Source: Lachnospiraceae bacterium
GTDB lineage: Bacteria > Bacillota_A > Clostridia > Lachnospirales > Lachnospiraceae
Direction: 5' to 3'
Assembly (NCBI GenBank): GCA_017620055.1
Contig: JAFZRD010000158.1
Span: 1 to 12,340 of the forward strand
DNA length: 12,340 nt
Numbering within the stretch: the stretch's first letter is position 1; every line of letters begins with the position of its first letter. The notes beneath the pieces are model-generated. The model saw only the letters and a program-made list of their open reading frames with translations. It made no database searches and had not been told where the DNA came from. The position numbers and the translations under genes are program-made. Shown here piece by piece: positions 9,008-12,340 of the stretch.

Positions 9008-9051
9008 CATAATAATTGTGTTGACATAACAAATTATGTGGGTTACATTAA
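9003..9051 (+). promoter_or_regulatory. Repeated GTTNACATAA-like sites, possible operator
   Basis: GTTAACATAA (9003-9012) and GTTGACATAA (9020-9029) are a 9/10 direct repeat 17 bases apart. A looser copy, GTTACATTAA, lies at 9042-9051. The second copy also forms a perfect inverted repeat, ACATAA-CAAA-TTATGT (9024-9039), overlapping the -35 box. Another TTATGT-CT-ACATA lies at 9106-9118. The first copy covers the lipid kinase stop codon. This looks like a cluster of binding sites for a dimeric regulator, although the region is AT-rich and some of the similarity may be chance. Confidence 0.4.
9021..9049 (+). promoter_or_regulatory. Promoter of the C69-like secreted protein gene
   Basis: A perfect -35 box TTGACA (9021-9026) is followed after 17 bases by TACATT (9044-9049), a 4/6 match to the -10 consensus. 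Initiation would be near 9056, leaving a leader of about 80 bases. The -35 box overlaps the ACATAA repeats. Confidence 0.65.
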
Positions 9052-9079
9052 ATGGTGTGGGATTTTCGCACCATTTTTT
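9050..9079 (+). terminator. Intrinsic terminator after the lipid kinase gene
   Basis: AAATGGTGTG (9050-9059) pairs with CGCACCATTT (9067-9076) over ten pairs, including one G-U, with a seven-base loop and a T run at 9074-9079. It would stop transcripts arriving from the lipid kinase gene. The downstream promoter starts inside the left arm, so its own transcript would lack a full stem. Confidence 0.75.
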
Positions 9080-9088
9080 GTTGTGCGC

Positions 9089-9100
9089 GATCCCGGGATC
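9089..9100. repeat. Perfect 12-base palindrome in the leader
   Basis: GATCCCGGGATC is its own reverse complement and is GC-rich within an AT-rich leader. It could be a protein-binding site or part of the leader fold; no function can be assigned. Confidence 0.4.
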
Positions 9101-9137
9101 AATAATTATGTCTACATATTAAAAAGGGAGAGAGAAA

Positions 9138-12100
9138 ATGAAGGGATTATTGAAAGGATTAGCAGGAATGCTCGCGGTCGCAGCGATCACGCTGTGTATC
9201 GGGACGGAAACGTTTGCGGCAACCGGCATATATGTCGGCAAAGAAGCCAGTGCGGAAGGGACGACTCTTATCGGAGTCTCGCTTGAAGCCGAGCTTGGAA
9301 TGGCCAGTGTTCCGGTAGTGATCGAAAAAGGCGTGATACGTAAAGGGGACGTTATCGAGTCTGAAAACGGGTTCAAATACGAGATGCCCGAAGACAATGC
9401 CAGGATGACCATCAGCCGGCTGATGTCTTTTGCGGGATACAACGGATGGAACAACTGTGCATCGAATGAATACGGTGTATCGGTTCTATCGTATATAACC
9501 ACGGATCCCAACATGGATGCTGTTGCAGCCGATCCTTTTGTTTCCGACGGCTTATCAGAGGAAAAGATGGCCACGATACTCGCATCGACATCAAAGTCCG
9601 CAAGGGAAGCCGTAATGCTCCTTTGCACCCTCATTGAGGAGAAGGGTGCGAGCACCGCGGAAATAGTACTGATCGCGGATCAGGACGGCGCGTGGGTTGT
9701 TGAGAACTTCACGGGCCACCAGTATGTCGCGACAAAGCTCCCCGATGATAAGATCGCTACTTTCTCGTGCGAACCTATCATCAGAAATGCTGATCCCGAT
9801 GACAAGGATACAGTTTGTTCGGCAGACCTCTTCACTCTCCCCGAAGAAAATGATTTTGCCATATATGATGAAAACAAGAAACTTGATCTGATACTGACAT
9901 ACAACGCCGATAACATTTATTCGGACGAACCCCATCTGAGGGGCTGGGTCGGACACGACATGTTTGCACCTTCAGAGGAACTCGAGTATGACGATGATGA
10001 AGCATATGACGTATTCTTTGCTCCCGATGAAAAGGTAAGTCTCACACAGGCGTTTGACTTCTTCAGGAACAGATTCGAGGGTACGCAGTTCGATCTGTCG
10101 GATGACGACAACGCTTTCTATTACGGTATCAACAACCAGTTTGTTTCAGGTGTCAGCCTGTTCCAGATATTTGATGATGTGGATGAGGCAATGTCGACCG
10201 TTCTGTGGTCAAATCCTGCCAATCCCACGGCATCACCTTTCATTGCGATCCCCGTCGTTGCGGATTCTCTTCCCGAATCGATCGCAACTGATGTGACCGA
10301 AGAAAAGTATGACGACGATATACTGCAGCTGGGATTTGCCAACCTCAACAACAGTGTCATCCCGAGAAGGAGCCTCTTCGGCGGTTCGGTAAGGGAGTAC
10401 TGGGAAGGTATGGAGGCACTTTCCGCAAAGGATGTCACCGAATCCATGAGGGGCAAGTGGAAGGATGCATATGAAGCTTCTCCGGTCAAGGCCGTTGGGG
10501 ACATAAATGACTATGTTGAAAAGGTAGTTGACGGAGCGGAAGATGACTGCGAACGTCTTACCGAGGAGTTTGAGTGGTATCTGTTCAAGAACGGCGTGAG
10601 AAAATCATCCGTACCGGATGAGGATCTTGCTCCGTTTGAATGCGCGTTTGATGCGGTTGCTTATGCTCACGCGAACGGATGGGAAACCGAGATCGAGGAC
10701 GATGTGTTCACGGCGACCAGGGACGGCAGGACGATAACGGTCGGCCTTGCGGGCGATCAGGAAGGCAGCGTGACATTTACGGGCTTTGACAATAACAAGC
10801 TCATTGAGGATATGCTGACCCATACGGGATACACCGAGGAGGCAGCGGACGAGACCGCGGATCCCGAAGAGGCTGAAGCCGGCAAGCTAGATGAAGAGAA
10901 GCCGGAAGATACGGATAAGGAGCTTGCCGATGTCGAGAAAGAGATAGAGGAAGCAGAGGCCGAAGTCAAGGAAGATTCCAAGGAGGGTACCAAGGAAGAA
11001 GCCGTCAAAGAAGATTCCGAAGAGGCCGAAAGCGCAATAGAAGAAGTTGCGAGCGAAGCCACTCAGAAGATAGAAGTCGATACGATCGATGCACTCGGTG
11101 CGTACTTTGCGGAAAAGGCTGCTGCTGTTCCTAGAGACGGCTGGGCCGAGAACGAGATCGCAAAGGAATTAAACGGCGTATCAAAGGATGTTACGGCAAT
11201 AATAGGGAAGTACTTCAACGGAGCCGATATAGAGGATCTGATTGGATTTGATGCAACCAGGCTTGCAAATGATGAAGATATCGCCAAGGTCGGCGACAAG
11301 GTCGTTGCGGCAGGCATGGATCTGTCCGCTCTTTCGGAGAGATATTTTGCATCACTTTATGAAGATGTGAGCGGTGATGTTGTTAACGGAAGGCTCACAC
11401 AGGACGGAGCCGTTAAGATATTAAATGAAGCTGCGACCGATATCGAAGGGATCACACGCCTCTATCTTGAAGGCGTAGCCGGAGCTTTCAGTCAGGTGTT
11501 CAATACCGACCTTTCATCCGAGGAGTTTGCCGATACGATCGCTGAACTCGGTGACGGAGCCCTTCAGCTTATGGAAGATTACGGCGCGATAGACCTCGAC
11601 GAGATGGGCCTCGGGGATCTCAAACTCCAGGATCTGACCGATGCCGATATCGAGGTGGTCATAACACTTAACGAGATGGATGACAGTGTCATAGACGGTC
11701 TGTCTTCTCTTCTCGGAGTTGATGTCAGATCGACTCTTGACAGTTATATCGAAGCGATCAACAAGTCCGGCTCAAACACAAAGATCGTTGAAGAAAAGCA
11801 TGAGGCCGAGAAGGCTCAGTCCGCTCCGGATCCGATCGTACTTGCTGCGATAGACGAAGTCGAGATAGGCGAGGCGGGCGACGATTATGTCGTTCCCCAG
11901 GAGATCATAGATATCATCAATGAAGCGATATCAGAGGCTCAGGCGGGAGACGGTGCCGCAGAAGATGCGGATGCCAAGGATACAGCCGAAGAGGTGAAGG
12001 AGACTGAAGCGACTGCGGATGAAGCAAATACCGAAGCAGCGGAAGAACCTGTAAAATCAGACTCCGAGGGATCAACGGGTGCATTCACGGTTGAGATAGG

Positions 12101-12164
12101 AAAGCTTATAAAAGCTGACGGTAAGGTAATGCTTCCGGCATATATGCTCAAGTATTTCAACTGA
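9138..12164 (+). CDS. Large secreted C69 (PepD-type dipeptidase)-like protein, nucleophile apparently lost
   Basis: This 1008-residue protein has a signal peptide (1-27: basic KGLLKG, hydrophobic core, cut after TFA). Residues 28-450 resemble peptidase C69: IYVGKEASAEGTTLIG, ASNEYGVSVLSYITT, ADPFVSDGLSEE, SAREAVMLLCTLIEEKG, WVVENFTGHQYVATKLPDD and CSADLFTLPEEN. Active C69 enzymes are N-terminal-nucleophile hydrolases reading CTxxxVGK, followed by an RNED/RNDD motif. Here the Cys position is Ala28 and the second motif is GVSLE. It may be a non-catalytic binder, or Thr29 could serve if cleavage falls one residue later. Next come a region to about 565, a Glu-rich linker (566-643), four degenerate helical repeats (648-815), a second acidic stretch (932-978) and a short tail. 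No lipobox, sortase motif or C-terminal membrane segment is seen, so it is probably secreted. AGGGAG lies seven bases before the ATG. Confidence 0.8.
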   Translation: MKGLLKGLAGMLAVAAITLCIGTETFAATGIYVGKEASAEGTTLIGVSLEAELGMASVPVVIEKGVIRKGDVIESENGFKYEMPEDNARMTISRLMSFAGYNGWNNCASNEYGVSVLSYITTDPNMDAVAADPFVSDGLSEEKMATILASTSKSAREAVMLLCTLIEEKGASTAEIVLIADQDGAWVVENFTGHQYVATKLPDDKIATFSCEPIIRNADPDDKDTVCSADLFTLPEENDFAIYDENKKLDLILTYNADNIYSDEPHLRGWVGHDMFAPSEELEYDDDEAYDVFFAPDEKVSLTQAFDFFRNRFEGTQFDLSDDDNAFYYGINNQFVSGVSLFQIFDDVDEAMSTVLWSNPANPTASPFIAIPVVADSLPESIATDVTEEKYDDDILQLGFANLNNSVIPRRSLFGGSVREYWEGMEALSAKDVTESMRGKWKDAYEASPVKAVGDINDYVEKVVDGAEDDCERLTEEFEWYLFKNGVRKSSVPDEDLAPFECAFDAVAYAHANGWETEIEDDVFTATRDGRTITVGLAGDQEGSVTFTGFDNNKLIEDMLTHTGYTEEAADETADPEEAEAGKLDEEKPEDTDKELADVEKEIEEAEAEVKEDSKEGTKEEAVKEDSEEAESAIEEVASEATQKIEVDTIDALGAYFAEKAAAVPRDGWAENEIAKELNGVSKDVTAIIGKYFNGADIEDLIGFDATRLANDEDIAKVGDKVVAAGMDLSALSERYFASLYEDVSGDVVNGRLTQDGAVKILNEAATDIEGITRLYLEGVAGAFSQVFNTDLSSEEFADTIAELGDGALQLMEDYGAIDLDEMGLGDLKLQDLTDADIEVVITLNEMDDSVIDGLSSLLGVDVRSTLDSYIEAINKSGSNTKIVEEKHEAEKAQSAPDPIVLAAIDEVEIGEAGDDYVVPQEIIDIINEAISEAQAGDGAAEDADAKDTAEEVKETEATADEANTEAAEEPVKSDSEGSTGAFTVEIGKLIKADGKVMLPAYMLKYFN

Positions 12165-12198
12165 CAGAATAAGGTTTTGATATTTTACTTGCTTTTTT
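12149..12198 (+). terminator. Probable AT-rich terminator after the C69-like gene
   Basis: CAAGTA (12149-12154) pairs with TACTTG (12186-12191), and inside it TCAA (12157-12160) pairs with TTGA (12177-12180). A run of six Ts (12193-12198) follows. The left arm overlaps the last codons of the gene. The stem is weak and the loop long, so efficiency is uncertain. Confidence 0.4.
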
Positions 12199-12215
12199 GT
12201 TCCGATTAATATAAT
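12189..12215 (+). promoter_or_regulatory. Probable tRNA promoter
   Basis: A perfect -10 box TATAAT lies at 12210-12215. The best -35 candidate, TTGCTT (12189-12194), is weak and only 15 bases away. Initiation would fall near 12222, just before the tRNA's first base. Confidence 0.5.
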
Positions 12216-12227
12216 ATGGTCAGGTAC

Positions 12228-12299
12228 GGCTCGTTGGTCAAGCGGTTAAGACGCCGCCCTCTCACGGCGGAAACAGGGGTTCGATTCCCCTACGAGCTG
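12228..12299 (+). tRNA. tRNA-Glu (anticodon CTC)
   Basis: The full cloverleaf is visible. The acceptor stem pairs GGCTCGT (12228-12234) with ACGAGCT (12292-12298), including a first G-U pair. The D stem pairs GTC with GAC. The anticodon stem CCGCC (12254-12258) and GGCGG (12266-12270) encloses the loop CTCTCAC with anticodon CTC at 12261-12263. The T arm pairs AGGGG with CCCCT around TTCGATT. The discriminator base is G12299. No CCA follows, so the 3' end must be added by the CCA-adding enzyme. Confidence 0.95.
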
Positions 12300-12340
12300 C
12301 TATAACCATATGCCATGAACAAAAGAGCCTCAGGTATTGC

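Noticed and set aside
9138..9200. Lipoprotein signal at Cys20 of the C69-like protein.
   Set aside because: The preceding residues (ITL) do not form a lipobox; a standard signal-peptidase site at TFA fits better.
9038..9286. Small ORF reading across the terminator and the C69-like start.
   Set aside because: It overlaps the promoter start, terminator and signal-peptide coding region in another frame, with no ribosome binding site.
10757..11062. Antisense Ser/Ala-rich frame opposite the acidic linker of the C69-like protein.
   Set aside because: It is the mirror of GAA/GAG-rich codons, a low-complexity artefact.
12315..12340. ATG near the window end that could open a new gene (MNKRASGI).
   Set aside because: Only eight codons are visible, no ribosome binding site precedes it, and it lies 15 bases after the tRNA.

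Overview
The window looks like chromosomal DNA from a mid-GC anaerobic Firmicute, most likely a clostridial (Lachnospiraceae-like) lineage. The basis is protein style only: a citrate synthase of the form with GMGHAVYSMSDPR, a COG2509-type flavoprotein, a YegS/BmrU-type lipid kinase, a tRNA without an encoded CCA, and heavy use of ATA, AGA and AGG codons. All genes lie on the + strand. No gene-free stretch exceeds 300 bases; the longest is about 165 bases (6583-6747).

Region 1 (1-3430) is the 3' end of an F-type ATP synthase operon: atpG (5' end outside the window), atpD and atpC, joined by stop/start contacts. After 39 bases comes a type IV pilin-like gene, then a strong intrinsic terminator at 3384-3430.

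Region 2 (3447-6582) starts with a sigma-A-type promoter and reads as one transcription unit: citrate synthase, a NudC-type NADH pyrophosphatase, GTP cyclohydrolase I and a small Dabb-domain protein, with gaps of 1, 15 and 25 bases. The shared theme is central and nucleotide metabolism, but the grouping is not a classic pathway operon.

Region 3 (6583-9007) begins with a roughly 125-base imperfect palindrome (6600-6724). It could be a structured RNA leader or a small palindromic mobile element. It lies directly in front of a COG2509-type FAD-dependent dehydrogenase gene, which is followed by a diacylglycerol-kinase-like lipid kinase gene.

Region 4 (9003-12164) has an AT-rich control region with repeated ACATAA/TTATGT half-sites, a promoter, and a terminator whose stem overlaps the predicted transcription start. 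It drives a 1008-residue secreted protein. The N-terminal half resembles peptidase family C69 (PepD-type dipeptidases), but the nucleophilic cysteine appears to be replaced by alanine. The C-terminal half is a long extension with Glu-rich linkers and four degenerate helical repeats.

Region 5 (12165-12340) holds a probable terminator, a -10 box and a tRNA-Glu(CTC). Beyond base 12299 nothing can be supported.

The items most worth following up are the 6600-6724 element and the apparently inactivated or re-purposed C69 protein.
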